DNA from: SHXO01 sp964523885
GTDB taxonomy: Bacteria > Pseudomonadota > Gammaproteobacteria > Burkholderiales > SHXO01
NCBI GenBank assembly: GCA_964523885.1
Contig: CAZFYX010000020.1
Location: forward strand, 29,663 to 93,662
Direction: 5' to 3'
DNA length: 64,000 bases
Of the stretch, positions 52,069 to 63,900 are shown one piece after another. A program made the position numbers and the translations under genes. The notes beneath the pieces were generated by a model. That model searched no databases, had not been told where the DNA came from, and worked only from the letters and a program-made list of their open reading frames with translations. Position 1 is the stretch's first letter. Each line of letters opens with the position of its first letter.

Positions 52069-52106
52069 TATCCGTCCTCTAGCCTCTCGCCTCCGGCCTC
52101 TCGCCT
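51895..52106. repeat. GAGGCTAGAGG-type inverted repeat pair
   Basis: GAGGCTAGAGGCGG at 51895-51908 and related GGAGGCG units are mirrored by CCTCTAGCC, CTCTCGCCTCC and GGCCTCTCGCC at 52076-52106. The left arm lies inside the YqgE-like reading frame, the right arm in the leader of the PHB depolymerase. Similar pyrimidine/purine heptad arrays are spread in GC-rich proteobacterial genomes. Confidence 0.65.
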
Positions 52107-52156
52107 ACCGGCGGCATGCTTCCTGCGAAAGGGCCGTCCGTTCACCGCCGGCCCGC

Positions 52157-53374
52157 ATGCTCTATCTCGCCTACCAGGTACAGTCGGATCTGCTCGCCCC
52201 GCTGCGCGCCATCGCGCAGGCGACGTCGCACGCCCTCAACGACCCCGCCAACCATCTGTCCAGCAACCTGCTGGTACGGCATGTCTCGGCCGCGTGCGAG
52301 CTGATCGCACGCGCCGGGCTCACGCACGAGCGGCCGGGGTATGACATCCCCGAGGTCATGATCGGGAGCGAGAGGGTGCCCGTGCACGAAGAGGCGACCC
52401 ACGTCACGCCGTTCGGCACACTGCTGCGCTTCCGCAAGGAGCATGCGGGCGAGCAGCCCCGGGTGCTGGTGGTCGCGCCGCTGTCGGGCCACTTCGCCAC
52501 GCTCCTGCGCGACACGGTGCGCACCCTGCTGCCCGAGAACGACGTCTACATCACCGACTGGCACAACGCCCGGGACGTGCCGCTCGCCGCCGGCCGCTTC
52601 GGCATCGACGAATACGTGGACCACCTGATCGGCTTCCTGGAAGTGCTGGGCCCCGGCGCCCATGTCGTCGGGGTGTGCCAGCCCTGTGTCGCCGTGCTGG
52701 CTGCCGCCGCGGTCATGGCCCAGACGGGCAATCCCGCGCAGCCGGCGAGCATGACGTTGATGGCCGGTCCGATCGACACGCGGGTCAACCCGACCAAGGT
52801 CAACGAGCTGGCGGCGAGCAAGCCGATCGAGTGGTTCGAGCGCAACCTGATCCACACGGTCCCGTCGCGCCATCCCGGCGCCGGGCGCCGCGTGTACCCC
52901 GGTTTCATCCAGCTCTCCGCGTTCATGGCGATGAACGTGGAGCGCCATGTGCGCGCGCACAGCGACCTGTACCATCACCTGGCACGCGGAGAGCCGGACC
53001 TCGCCGAAGCGACCAAGACCTTCTACGACGAGTACTTCGCCGTCCTCGACCTGCCCGCCGAGTTCTATCTCGAGACGGTCGGGACCATCTTCCAGGCCCA
53101 TGCGTTGCCGCTGGGCGAGCTGACCTGGCACGGCGAGAAGGTCGAGCCGCGCGCGATCCGCCGCACCGCGCTGCTGACCGTCGAGGGCGAGAAGGACGAC
53201 ATCTGCGGGCTGGGGCAGACCATGGCCGCGCAGGACCTGTGCGGCGGACTGCGTCCGTACCGCAAGCGCCACCACATGCAGGCGGGGGTGGGGCACTACG
53301 GCGTGTTCAGCGGCAGGCGCTGGAAGAACCAGATCTACCCGATCGTGCGCAACACCATCCTCTCGAGCAACTGA
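52157..53374 (+). CDS. phaZ: intracellular polyhydroxybutyrate depolymerase
   Basis: A 405-residue enzyme mobilising stored PHB granules in the cytoplasm. It starts MLYLAYQVQSDLLAPLR like family members. The lipase-box-like VGVCQP provides the nucleophilic Cys174, as in the PhaZ1 class with Cys instead of Ser. YITDWHNARDVPL and the late His in HHMQAGVGHYGVFSGRRW complete the expected pattern. ATG 52157 matches the family start; there is no clear ribosome site, and the leader contains the repeat arm. It precedes a glutathione transferase by 8 bases. Confidence 0.92.
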   Translation: MLYLAYQVQSDLLAPLRAIAQATSHALNDPANHLSSNLLVRHVSAACELIARAGLTHERPGYDIPEVMIGSERVPVHEEATHVTPFGTLLRFRKEHAGEQPRVLVVAPLSGHFATLLRDTVRTLLPENDVYITDWHNARDVPLAAGRFGIDEYVDHLIGFLEVLGPGAHVVGVCQPCVAVLAAAAVMAQTGNPAQPASMTLMAGPIDTRVNPTKVNELAASKPIEWFERNLIHTVPSRHPGAGRRVYPGFIQLSAFMAMNVERHVRAHSDLYHHLARGEPDLAEATKTFYDEYFAVLDLPAEFYLETVGTIFQAHALPLGELTWHGEKVEPRAIRRTALLTVEGEKDDICGLGQTMAAQDLCGGLRPYRKRHHMQAGVGHYGVFSGRRWKNQIYPIVRNTILSSN

Positions 53375-53382
53375 GGTCCGCC

Positions 53383-54036
53383 ATGGCCCGGACTACCCTC
53401 ACCATCAGCAGCAAGAACTATTCGTCGTGGTCCCTGCGCGGCTGGCTGCTGTGCCGCATGGCGGGCCTGGAATTCGTGGAGAAGGCGATCCCCGCGGACG
53501 ATCCGTCCACCCGCGCGGAACTGCTGCTGCTCTCGCCCTCGTTCCTGGTGCCCTGCCTGGAGCACGATGGCGCCCGGGTGTGGGACACGCTGGCGATCGC
53601 CGAATACCTGCACGAGCTCAAGCCGCAGGCCGGCCTGCTGCCGGGCGAGCGCAAGGCGCGCGCGCACTGCCGGGCGATCTCGGGTGAGATGCACGCCGGC
53701 TTCTCCAACCTGCGCTCGGCACTGCCGATGAACCTCAAGGCCCGCTATCCCGGGTTCAAGGTGTGGGCGGGCGCGCAGGCCGACATCGACCGCATCGTCG
53801 TCATCTGGCGCGAGTGCCTGGAGCGCTACGGCGGGCCGTTCCTGTTCGGCGCGCCGACACTCGCCGATGCGATGTATGCCCCGGTGTGCACGCGCTTCCA
53901 GACCTACGACGTGAAGCTCGACAGCCTGTGTGCAGGCTACGTTGCGCGCGTGCTCGCGCTGCCGCACATGCAGGAGTGGACTGAAGCTGCGAAGCTCGAG
54001 CCCGACGAGGTCGAGGAGCTGGATGCGGAGTTCTGA
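53383..54036 (+). CDS. glutathione S-transferase family protein
   Basis: A 217-residue cytoplasmic GST-fold protein. The thioredoxin-like N-terminal domain has SSKNYSSWSLRGWLL with the candidate catalytic Ser, followed by the cis-Pro strand FLVPCLEHDG and the conserved DTLAIAEYL. The C-terminal helical domain has FLFGAPTLADAMYAPV. It detoxifies electrophiles or isomerises substrates with glutathione. TGAGG precedes the ATG; it is likely co-transcribed with phaZ. Confidence 0.9.
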   Translation: MARTTLTISSKNYSSWSLRGWLLCRMAGLEFVEKAIPADDPSTRAELLLLSPSFLVPCLEHDGARVWDTLAIAEYLHELKPQAGLLPGERKARAHCRAISGEMHAGFSNLRSALPMNLKARYPGFKVWAGAQADIDRIVVIWRECLERYGGPFLFGAPTLADAMYAPVCTRFQTYDVKLDSLCAGYVARVLALPHMQEWTEAAKLEPDEVEELDAEF

Positions 54037-54389
54037 TCCGGCGGCAGCGGCCGACCGCCGCTCGCGGGCCGTGGGAGCAAGGAGCTGCCACGCCTGAGCG
54101 CCCGCATGCCGATGCGGCTGCGAGTGCAGGATCTTCGCGCCGCACCACGGGATTTTACGGTTGTTTGGCAAAGCTCTGACTATGCCGACACCATGCCTTT
54201 TCTCTGATTGATCTCCCCTGCCGGTTGCTGTAGGTTTGTCCGCAATCGGCGACGCGCGTCATCAGGAGACCCGACGCGCGGATAGAAGAACGACTCGATG
54301 TCGGCGCTGCCCGGGATCACGGGCCATGCCGCCTGGATTGGCGGCGCGCGCAATTCTGCCAGTCACGCAGGCACTGAGGGGAGGTATCC
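54037..54389. other. intergenic region upstream of the PEP-CTERM gene, nothing recognised
   Basis: 353 bases. The stretch 54150-54250 is more AT-rich than the surroundings and is the most likely promoter location, but no sigma-54 (-24/-12) or clear sigma-70 pair was found. No RNA gene or ORF with a ribosome site was seen apart from that of the downstream gene. Confidence 0.6.
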
Positions 54390-54908
54390 ATGTCGCTAAT
54401 CCCGCTGCGGCGGTGGCTCGCCGTGCTGGTGCTGTGCATGGGCGCGAACGCCGCCCAGGCCGCCTACACCATCAGCTACGAGTACATCGCCCTGGCCGCG
54501 GACACCTACCGCGCCAGCTTCCGGGTCACCGGCATCTTCGGCCAGGACGAGGGCTTCAGCATCCTGTTTCCCTCGGCCTCGACAGTCTCGCTCGAGGCGC
54601 TTCCGCTTGCGCCGAACGGCGACTGGTTCGTCAGCACCACTCCCGTGGATCCCGGCCTGCCCGCAGATGGTACCTACGACGCCCGCGCGATCCAGTCCGG
54701 CGCATCCACGCTCGATCCGTTCGTGGTCGACTTCACCTGGTCGGCGCAGGCTGGAAGCCCTCCCGGTTCGCTGCCATTCCAGGTCACCAATGCCGACTTC
54801 AGCGTCAAGGAGACCGGCATGACGACGCCGATACCCGAACCGTCCAGCATGCTGCTCCTCGCGGGCGGCATCGCGCTGCTCATGCTTCATCGCCGCCGCA
54901 ACTCGTGA
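54390..54908 (+). CDS. PEP-CTERM sorting-domain protein
   Basis: A 172-residue exported protein: signal peptide to about AQAA (25), a beta-rich body with no other recognised domain, and a C-terminal PEP-CTERM tripartite signal, IPEPSS then hydrophobic MLLLAGGIALLML and basic HRRRNS. Such proteins are cut and processed by exosortase (EpsH/XrtA) for attachment or release with exopolysaccharide. GGGGAGG precedes the ATG. No exosortase gene is in view. The downstream giant LEPR-XLL gene starts 58 bases later. Confidence 0.92.
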   Translation: MSLIPLRRWLAVLVLCMGANAAQAAYTISYEYIALAADTYRASFRVTGIFGQDEGFSILFPSASTVSLEALPLAPNGDWFVSTTPVDPGLPADGTYDARAIQSGASTLDPFVVDFTWSAQAGSPPGSLPFQVTNADFSVKETGMTTPIPEPSSMLLLAGGIALLMLHRRRNS

Positions 54909-54965
54909 TGTAACCCGATTTCCGCTCCCGAGAACAAGGCGGCTGCACCGCCGACGGAGACCCGC

Positions 54966-57900
54966 ATGACCGCGCCAAAAGGCTGCCGCCTCAACCCTCT
55001 CGCCGGCGCGCTGCGCCGACTGTTCTCCCGGCTCTCCCCGGCGGCCAACGCCGCGCCACCGGCTGCGCGCCAGCTGCGGCGGCGCGTCAGTTTCGAGGTG
55101 CTCGAGCAGCGCCTGCTCATGAGCGCCGACCTGCTGCCGGTGCTGGGAGAGGTCGTGCTCCCGGATTCGGCGCCGGCGAGCCAGGCCATCACCGTGCCCC
55201 TGACCGTGCACAACCAGGGGGACGCTGCGGCCGGCCCCGTCATCGTCGGACTCGACGCCCGCTCGGTGCTCAACCCCGGAGGTCCCGCGGTCCGGCTCGG
55301 GCAGGTCGACGTGGGTGCCGTCGCGGCCGGTGGCAGCAGCGCGCCGCTCGAGATCGTCGCGCCGCTCGCGGCTCTCGCACCCGGCGCCTACACCCTCACG
55401 GCAGTCGTGGACCCGGACGCGGCCGTCATCGACCAGAACCGCACCAACAACAGCGTGGCGGTGCCTGCCAACCTCATCGTCGAAGGTCGCCTCGGCGACC
55501 TGCCCGGCGGCGGCCGGATCGGCACGCTGCAGATCACCGAGCCAGACGCAACCCAGCTGACGTTCACGCTCACCGGGCCTGGTTATGTCCGCGTGCTGCC
55601 GCAGGCCGATGGGTGGCGCCTGGACGTGTCCCAGTCCAACGCGACCACCGTTCTGAGCATCGCGGTGTCCAACGGGGCGGCGACCCTGCATCAGCTGAAC
55701 GTCACCGGCTCCATCGGGTCGGTGCTCGCGCCCGGGATGACGTTCTCCGGGCAGGCCGCCATCTCCGGCACGATCGCGCGGTTGACGCTGGGCGACGTGA
55801 CCGGCCCGAGCACCATTTCCGTTGGTGGTACCGGCATTGCCCTCGCCTTCACCGCCGCCAACGTGAGCGACCTGACGCTGACCAGTGCAGGCGCGCTCGG
55901 CCCCGTGACGGTGAAGCAGTGGCTGGATACCACCGCTGGTGGAACCGACTTCATCCATGCGCCTGCGCTCGCCACCCTTGCCGTGCAGGGTGACTTCGGC
56001 GCATCGCTGGACTTGAGCGGCGCGGGAGTGAGCGGCTTGGTGCTGTCTACCGCCAACATCCAGGGCGCGATCGTCGGCGGCTCCTGGAACGTGCAGGGAC
56101 GCGGCGGCGCAATCCTGACCGGCCGCACCGACGCGTCCTGGAGCGCGAGCTTCACCGGGGCGCTCACCCAGTTCAGCGTCAAAGGCAACGCGAGCGGCAC
56201 GCTGACCACGCCGTCGCTGCAGACGCTGATCGTCGGCGGCAACCTCGTCGGTGCGAAGGTGACGGTCGGAGCGAAACTGGGCGCCGACGGTAAGTTCGGC
56301 GGCAGCGGTGCCGACGCTGACACGTTCTCGCCCGGTGTGCTGTCTCGGCTGCGCGTGACCGGCAACGTCGACGGCAGCGTAATCCGGGTGGGCGTCGATC
56401 CGGTCGACGGTCTGTTCGACAATGGCAACGACCTGATCGCGGGCGACACCGCCAGCCGCATCCAGGAGCTGCTGATCGGCGGCAACCTGCGCAACGGCAG
56501 CCGCATCCTCGCCGGTGCATTCCCGGCCAGCGTGAGGGTAGGTGCCTTCACCGGCGACCCCACCGGCGTCCCGGGTCTGGGCAATCTCGATCGCGATACG
56601 ATAGCGCCCGCGTTCACGACGTTCTCGCTCTCGGCCGCCGATGCGACCAACCCGGGGCTCGATCAGACCGGCGCCGCGACCGTTCAGCTGAAGGGGATTG
56701 CAGAGGCGGGTGCCACGGTCACGCTCGCGAGCCAGAACATCTCGGTCGTCGCGGGCGCCGGGGGGGCGTTCACGATGCCCGGCGTGGCGCTGGCGGTGGG
56801 GGCGAATGAGCTCACCCTCACCGCGACCGATGCGGCCGGCAATGCCACCAGCCTCACGCGCACCATCACGCGCAACAGCGCGGTCCAATCCGACGCGGTG
56901 CTGACGTGGAACCTGATCGCGCTGAAGGCCGTGCAGCTCGACGTCACTGATCCGCCGGTGGCAACGCGCACGCTCGCGATGGTGAGCCTTGCGCAGTACG
57001 ATGCGCTGGCTGCCATCGAGGGTACGCCGGCCTACCTGGTCCAGCGCACGGTGACCGGGCCGACCTCGGCCCAGGCCGCGGCGGCGGTCGCGGCCTACCG
57101 CGTGTTGTCGCTGACGTACCCCGCGCAGAAGGCGGGCCTCGACGCGGAACTGGCGCAAAGCCTCGCCGGAATCGCGGACGGGGCGGCCAAGGACCGCGGG
57201 ATCGCGCTTGGCCTGTCCGTCGCGGATGCGGTCATCGCGCTGCGCGCGAATGACGGCGCCGATGCCTTCGTCGAACACCTGGGCGGCACCGCGGTCGGGC
57301 AGTGGCGCCCCACGGGCCCTGCGTTCGACGTGCCGGACGAGCCGCAGTGGCGGTACGTGCAGCCGTTCGCACTGAGCTCCCCGAGCCAGTTCCGCCCGGC
57401 GGCGCCGCCTGCGCTCGACAGCATCGCGTACGCGACCGCGGTGGAGGAGATCAAGCGCCTGGGCAGCGCGACCAGCAGCGAGCGCACGGACGACCAGACC
57501 GAGCAGGCGCTGTTCTGGGCCGATGGCAAGGGCAGCTATACGCCGCCCGGGCACTGGAACCTCATCGCCGAGGACATCGCGCGCCAGCAGGGCAACGGCC
57601 TGTCGGCCAACGCGCGCCTGTTCGCGCAGCTGAACGTGGCGCTGGCCGATGCCGCGATCGCGTGCTGGGATGCCAAGTACACCTACGACCTGTGGCGCCC
57701 GGAAACCGCGATCCAGAACGCGGAACTGGACGGGAATGCCGGCACCTCGGCCGATGCCGCCTGGCGCCCGCTGCTGCTCACGCCTGCCCACCCGGAGTAC
57801 GTCTCGGGGCACTCGACCTTCAGCGCCGCCGCTGCCGCCGTGCTCGCCGCGACCTTCGGCGACGACGTCACGTTCTCCACCACCAGCCCCACGCTGCCCG

Positions 57901-60900
57901 GCGTCACCCGCACCTACACCAGTCTCAACGAGGCCGCGCAGGAGGCGGGGCGCAGCCGCATCTTCGGCGGTATCCACTACGAGTTCACCAACCAGGCCGG
58001 GCAGGTGCTCGGACAGCAGGTTGCCGATGCGGTGCTCGCAAAGTTCGCACTGGCCGCCGACACGCAGGCGCCGGCGGTCGTCGTCGATGCGACGCCGAGC
58101 GCGGCGCGCACCAACCTCACGGTGACCGGCCAGATCCTCGACAACCTGTCGGGCGCGGCGTCGGCCACCGTTCGCCTCGACGGCGGCGCAGCGCAGCCAC
58201 TGGTGCTCGACGCGCTGGGGCGCTTCTCGTTCGTCACCGCGCTCGCGACCGACGGCTCGGCCGACGGCGTGCACACCTTCACCATCATCGCCACCGATCA
58301 GGCGGGCAACGTCAGCGCAGGCTATGCGCGCACCTTCACGCTGGACACGAAGGCGCCGACCCTGGCCTTGGACGGGCTGGCGGACGGCACGAGCCTGACG
58401 GCGACTGCGCGGCTGAAGGGCAGTGCCGATGCCACCGGCACCGGCCTCACGCTGCTCAACTTCAAGTTCGACAACGGCCCGACCCGCAGCCTGGTGTTCG
58501 ACGCCACCACGGGCGCGTTCGACCAGTCGCTACAGTACGGTAACCTGGATGTCGGCAGCCACACGCTGACCATCAACGTCGCCGACGCGGCCGGCAACAC
58601 CGCCTCGTTCACGCGCAACCTGGTGGTCGATCAGCTCGCGCCCTTCGTCGTCGCCGGCGTCACGCCGGTGGACGGCAGCCAGCAGGTCGGGGTGACACAG
58701 CGCCCGCAGGTGGTGTTCTCGCGCGCCGTGAATGCCGCGACACTCAACGCCGAAAGCCTGTACGCGACGGGTCCGGACGGCTCCAAGCTGGCGGCCACGA
58801 TCGTGCCCGCCGCCGACGGCACCTACGCGTGGATGTTCTTCACCGATCCGATGCCGGGCGGTGCGCAGATCACCCTGCACATCGACGGCTCGAAGATCCG
58901 GGCCGCTGCCGACGGCGCCTTCCTCGACGCGGATGGCAACGGCAGCGCGGGTGGAGAGCGGACGGTGTCGTTCACCACGGTCAGCACGACGAGCGTCGCG
59001 GGCACGCGCCTGATCGGGCGCGTGGTCGATCCCGGGCCCGACCTCGAGCCGATGACCTTCGACGACATCCGTCGCGGGCCCGACGGCATCATCCACACGC
59101 CCGACGACGTCTTCCTGTTGCCCATCGCCCACGCCAAGGTGTTCATCCTCGGGCGCGAGGACCAGTTCGTCTTTACCGATGCGAACGGCTTCTTCGAGCT
59201 GACCGACGTGCCGGCCGGCACCGTGAAGATCGCCATCGATGGCCGCACCGCGACCAATGCACCCGCCGGCGTCTTCTTCCCCGAGATGGTGATGGACGCC
59301 GAGCTGACCGGCGGCGTCACCAATACGCTGATGGGCAGCATGGGCAGCTCGCAGGAGCGCGTGGCCAATGCCGACCGGACCGAGGTCTACCTCCCGCGCA
59401 TTGCGACCAGCATCCTGCAGACGGTCAGCGACACGCAGCCCACGGTCATCACTGCGATCGATCCGGCCGCGGCGCCTGCGTTGAGCGAAGAGGAGCGTCA
59501 GGCCCTGACGCTCACGATCGCACCGGGCAGCGCCGTGGATGAGCACGGCAATGCGCTGGACAACGTCCAGATCGGCATCGCGACCGTGCCGCCCGAACTG
59601 GTGCGCGACATGCTCCCGCCCGGGGTGCTGCAGCATACGTTCGACATCACGATCCAGGCGCCGGGGGTGGCGACGTTCACCGAGCCGGTGCAGATCACCT
59701 TCCCCAACGTCTTCAACGCTGCGCCCGGGACCAAGCTCAACATCCTGAGCTTCGACCACACCACGGGCCGGCTGGTCATCAACGGCACCGGCACCGTATC
59801 CGCGGACGGCGAGACGGTCGTTTCGGATCCCGACTCCGGCGTGAAGGCGCCGGGATGGCACGGCATGGCGCCTCCCGGTCCCACCGGCGGCAGCGACAGG
59901 CCACGTGGCCCGGGACCGGGCCCCGGGCCGGGTCCCGGACCCGGACCCGGTCCCGGCCCGGGCCCTGGCCCCGGCCCCGGCCCCGCGCCGGTCCCGCCGA
60001 TCATCCCCGGCCCCATCTCACCGCCGGGGGCGGGTGTGGTGGTGATCGTGCCCCCACCCAACCCGGGCACGGGCGTCGTTACGCCCCCCGTGGTTGGCGT
60101 GGTGCCCGGATTGCCCAACGCGCCGGACTACCAGATCGACATCCAGTTGCCGGCGACCGGCCTCACACCTGCACAACAGCAGGCGGTGCAGGACGCCATC
60201 CGGCGCTGGGAGCAGATCGTGGTGGGCGACCTGCCTGCCGATCTCACCGTGGATGGCCTGGTCGACGACCTGCGCATCCGCTTCGGTATCGCGAACCTCG
60301 ATGGAGCCGGCGGACGCCTGGCGGATACCCAGATCCTCGATGTCAGGACCGGTTCGCTCAAGCTGCCGTCCCTGGCCAGCATCACGCTGGACCAGTCCGA
60401 CCTCGCCAGCCTGTCGGCGACGCAGCTGCAGGCCGTGCTGCTGCACGAGATCGCGCACGCCATGGGTTTCGGCGACCTGTTCGCCGCACTCGGCCTGGTG
60501 AACACTTCGGTGGCCGGGAATCCGCAGTTCACCGGGGCAAACGCAGTGGCCGCGTTCGCGGCCCTGACGGGCACGGCGCAGACCAGCGTTCCGCTGGATA
60601 ACCGCGCAGGCAGCAACGCCACCCACTGGCGCGAAGCGATTTTCGGCAACGAACTCCTCACGCCGCTGCTCGACGCGAACGGACCGTATCCGTTGAGTGC
60701 GCTCAGCCTTGCCGCGCTCAAGGACATGGGCTACATCGTCCGGCCCGGCCAGGCCGACGCGTATGCCCTGCCGGGCCCGGCCTTCGTGTTCCATCCCAAT
60801 GCCACGGCACCGGCCAACAGCGGCAACGGGGAACTGCTCGATGCCACCGGCGGGGGCGTGACGCCGAGCCAGGTGGCTGCGGCGCCGGCGCCGACGCCGG

Positions 60901-63900
60901 CCGACCACCTGTTCTTCGCGTTCGACTTCGGCCCCGCCAGCTCGCCGACCACGCCGGGCTTCGGTACAGTCAGCGCGTCTACTGCCTACAGCGCCCAGCG
61001 CGGCTGGGGCTGGCAATCCACTGCGGGCGTGACCGACCAGCGCACCAGTACCGACCCGCTTGCGCCCCTGACCAGCGATTTCGTCCAGACCAGCGACGGC
61101 ACCTTCCTGGTCGATCTGCCCAACGGCACCTACGATGTCATCGTCACGCTCGGCGACGACGCCAGGGCACGCGAGCTGATGACCTACAGCATCGAAGGCG
61201 CGCGCCGCGGCGCGGTCAGCACGCAGGCCGGCGAGCATGCGAGCCTGATCCATCGGGTCGAGGTCTCCGACGGCCAGATGCGCCTGAACTTCACCGGCCC
61301 GGGTGCCGGCGTGGCGCTGAACGCGCTGGAGATCCACCAGGTCAGCACCTATGTGACGCCGCCATCCGCGACCGACTACACCAGCGGGCGCTTCTACCTC
61401 GCGATCCAGAACCTCGACACCGGCTTCATCCTGCGCGACAAGGTCGACGTCACCGCCGGCGCGGCGCTGTGCATCAACGGCGTGGTGCTGAGCCCGAACA
61501 CCGCCTACCGTCAGTACGTCTACCACGTCGACACCAACACGGTCGGCGTCAGCGAGTTCGTCACGCCGGGGTCGGGCGTGAACTTCGACATGCCCGAGGT
61601 CGTGCTGGGCAACCGCATGACGCCAGACACCGATGGCGACGGGCTTGAGAACCTGGCCGAGTTCATCGTGGGCACGCGCGTGGATCGCGCCGACACCGAC
61701 GGCGACGGCCTTGGCGACCGTGCGGAGCTGCTGCAGCGTCTCGATCCCCTCGGCGGCATCGCGGTGCCGAGCGGCCTGATCGCCAGCCAGCCGATGCAGG
61801 GCAACGCCGTTGCTCTGGACGTGGTGTCCGATCCTTCCAACCCGTCCAAGCTGACCGCGTTCGTGGCCACCGGCTCGCGCGGCCTGGCGGTCGTCGACGT
61901 GTCGCGCTATACCGCGCCCATCCTGCTGGCCGATGTCGACCTGCAGGGCGATGCGCAGGACGTGGCGGTCGATGCGCAGCGTGGACTCGCGCTCGTCGCT
62001 GCAGGCAGTGCGGGCCTGCACATCCTCGACGTCAGCAGTCCGGCATCGCCGCAGCTGGTTCGCACCGTCGCGTTCGATGGCATCGTCACCCGCGTTGAGG
62101 TCCGCGACGGGCTGGCCTATGTCGCATATGGCGGCGCCCTCGCGGTGGTGGACGTCAACACGGGAGACGTGCGCCAGTCGCTGTCCACCGGTGGCCAGAG
62201 CGTCCAGGCCCTCGCCATGGACGGTGACGCCCTGTTCGTGCTCACCGACTCCGTCACCCTGCGTGCCTACAGCGCAGCGGGCGGCGTCCTGATTGCATCG
62301 GGCTCGCTCACGCTCCCGGCGCTGGGCCGCAGCCTCTTCGTCGGCGGCGGCGTGGCCACCATCGGTGCCGAGGGCAACTTCCAGGGCGGCTTCATGACGG
62401 CCAACGTGGCCAACCTCGCCAGCCTCGCGCTGCTCAGCGGCGTCGACAGCACCGGCGTGGGGGGCCGAGCCGTCGTGCTCAACGGATCGGGCCTCGCCGT
62501 GGGGGTCGGAACACCGGGCGGCGTGTTCGGCACACAGACGCTGGATGTACTGAGCGCGGTTGATCCAGCCAACACCGGCGCGTTCGTCGCCCGCTACAAC
62601 CTGCCGCAGATTCCCGAGGACGTGCGCATCGCCGGTGGCATGGCCTATGTCGCCGCGGGGAGCGGCGGGCTGCTGGTGGTCAACTACGCAGGCTTCGATA
62701 CCGGCGGCATTGTGCCGACGGTGAGCATCACCGCGTCCGCGGTGGACGTCGACGCCGGAACGCCGGGAATCCAGGTGATCGAAGGACGCAATGTGCGTGT
62801 CACGCCGGTGGTGGCGGACGACGTCCAGATCCGCAGCATCGAGCTGCTGGTCAACGGCACCGCGGTGGCGAGCGATGCGAGCTTCCCGTACGAGCTGCAG
62901 ACCTTCGCGCCCCTGCGCGCGACCGGCGGGAACTCGATGACCCTGCAGGTGCGAGCGACCGACACCGGCGGCAACGTCGGGCTGTCGAACGTCGTGACGC
63001 TCGATGTCGTGGCCGACACCTTCCCCCCGCAGGTTGCGTCCGTGAGCATCGCGAACGGTGATCGCCGCTTCTTCGTGCGCTCGATCGACATCGCGTTCGA
63101 CGAGCCGCTGGACACCGCACGGCTCGCCACCAGTGGCATCACGCTGACGCGTGCCGGCGCCGACGGCACCTTCGGTACGTCCGACGACGTCGCGATTCCG
63201 GTCGACCTGGACGTGCGCAGCCTCGGGCAGCAGCTCAGCGTCGTGATGAGCGGCATTCTCGCGCCGGGCGAGTACCGGTTGAGTGTGGACCCGTCCATCG
63301 TCTCCGACCGCGCCGGCAACCAGCTCGCGGCTGCGATCGTGCGTACGTTCAGCATCCGTCCCGCGAGCGACGTGAAGGCGGTGAGCGGCGTGCCCGACAT
63401 CTCCACCGCACCTTCGGCCAACCCGGGGCAGGAGATCGGCATCTCCGTGCCGTTCGACCCGGCCACGGCGCGGGCAGACGTGAAGGTGACCAACGACGCG
63501 GGCGGCATCAGCACCCGTACCCTCACCGTGACGCGCATCGATGCAGCGAAGGGGATCGCGTACTTCCGCGTGCCGATCGATGCAGTCACGGGTGACGCGG
63601 TGGTCTACTCGCAGGTCGGCAATGTGCGCACCGATTTCGCCGATGGCACGTTCCCGCTGCAGATCCTTTCCACCATCACGGATGTGCAGGTCGAGTCGGT
63701 GGCCGCCGATGGCTCCAGCGCGACGCTGCTCATCGCGGGCACCGGTTTCTTCGACGGCGGAGCGGAGTACCGCTTCGGCAGCGACACAGTCGTCGATGGC
63801 CTGACGGCGGGAGGGCCGGACGTCTTCGGCCGCTTCGACGCCGCGCTCGGGTTCGTGCCCAACGGCTACGTCCGGGTGAGCGTGCCGCTCAGTGCTGGGG

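Noticed and set aside
54222..54236. Possible sigma-54 promoter (TTGCT near 54226) for the PEP-CTERM gene
   Set aside because: No GG occurs at the required 10-base distance upstream of the GC, so the -24/-12 pattern fails.
54396..58274. A 1,292-codon open frame on the minus strand opposite the giant gene
   Set aside because: Its translation is Arg/Gly/Val-rich without domains and mirrors the G/C third-position bias of the plus-strand gene; only the plus frame has a ribosome site, a LEPR-XLL start and domain motifs.
59907..59984. Gly-Pro codon array as a possible tandem-repeat or assembly artefact
   Set aside because: Third positions vary between units and the frame is kept, as expected for a selected protein hinge.
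60018..62021. A 667-codon minus-strand open frame opposite the giant gene
   Set aside because: Low-complexity shadow with no family motif; the opposite frame encodes the HEIAH and calcium-repeat motifs.
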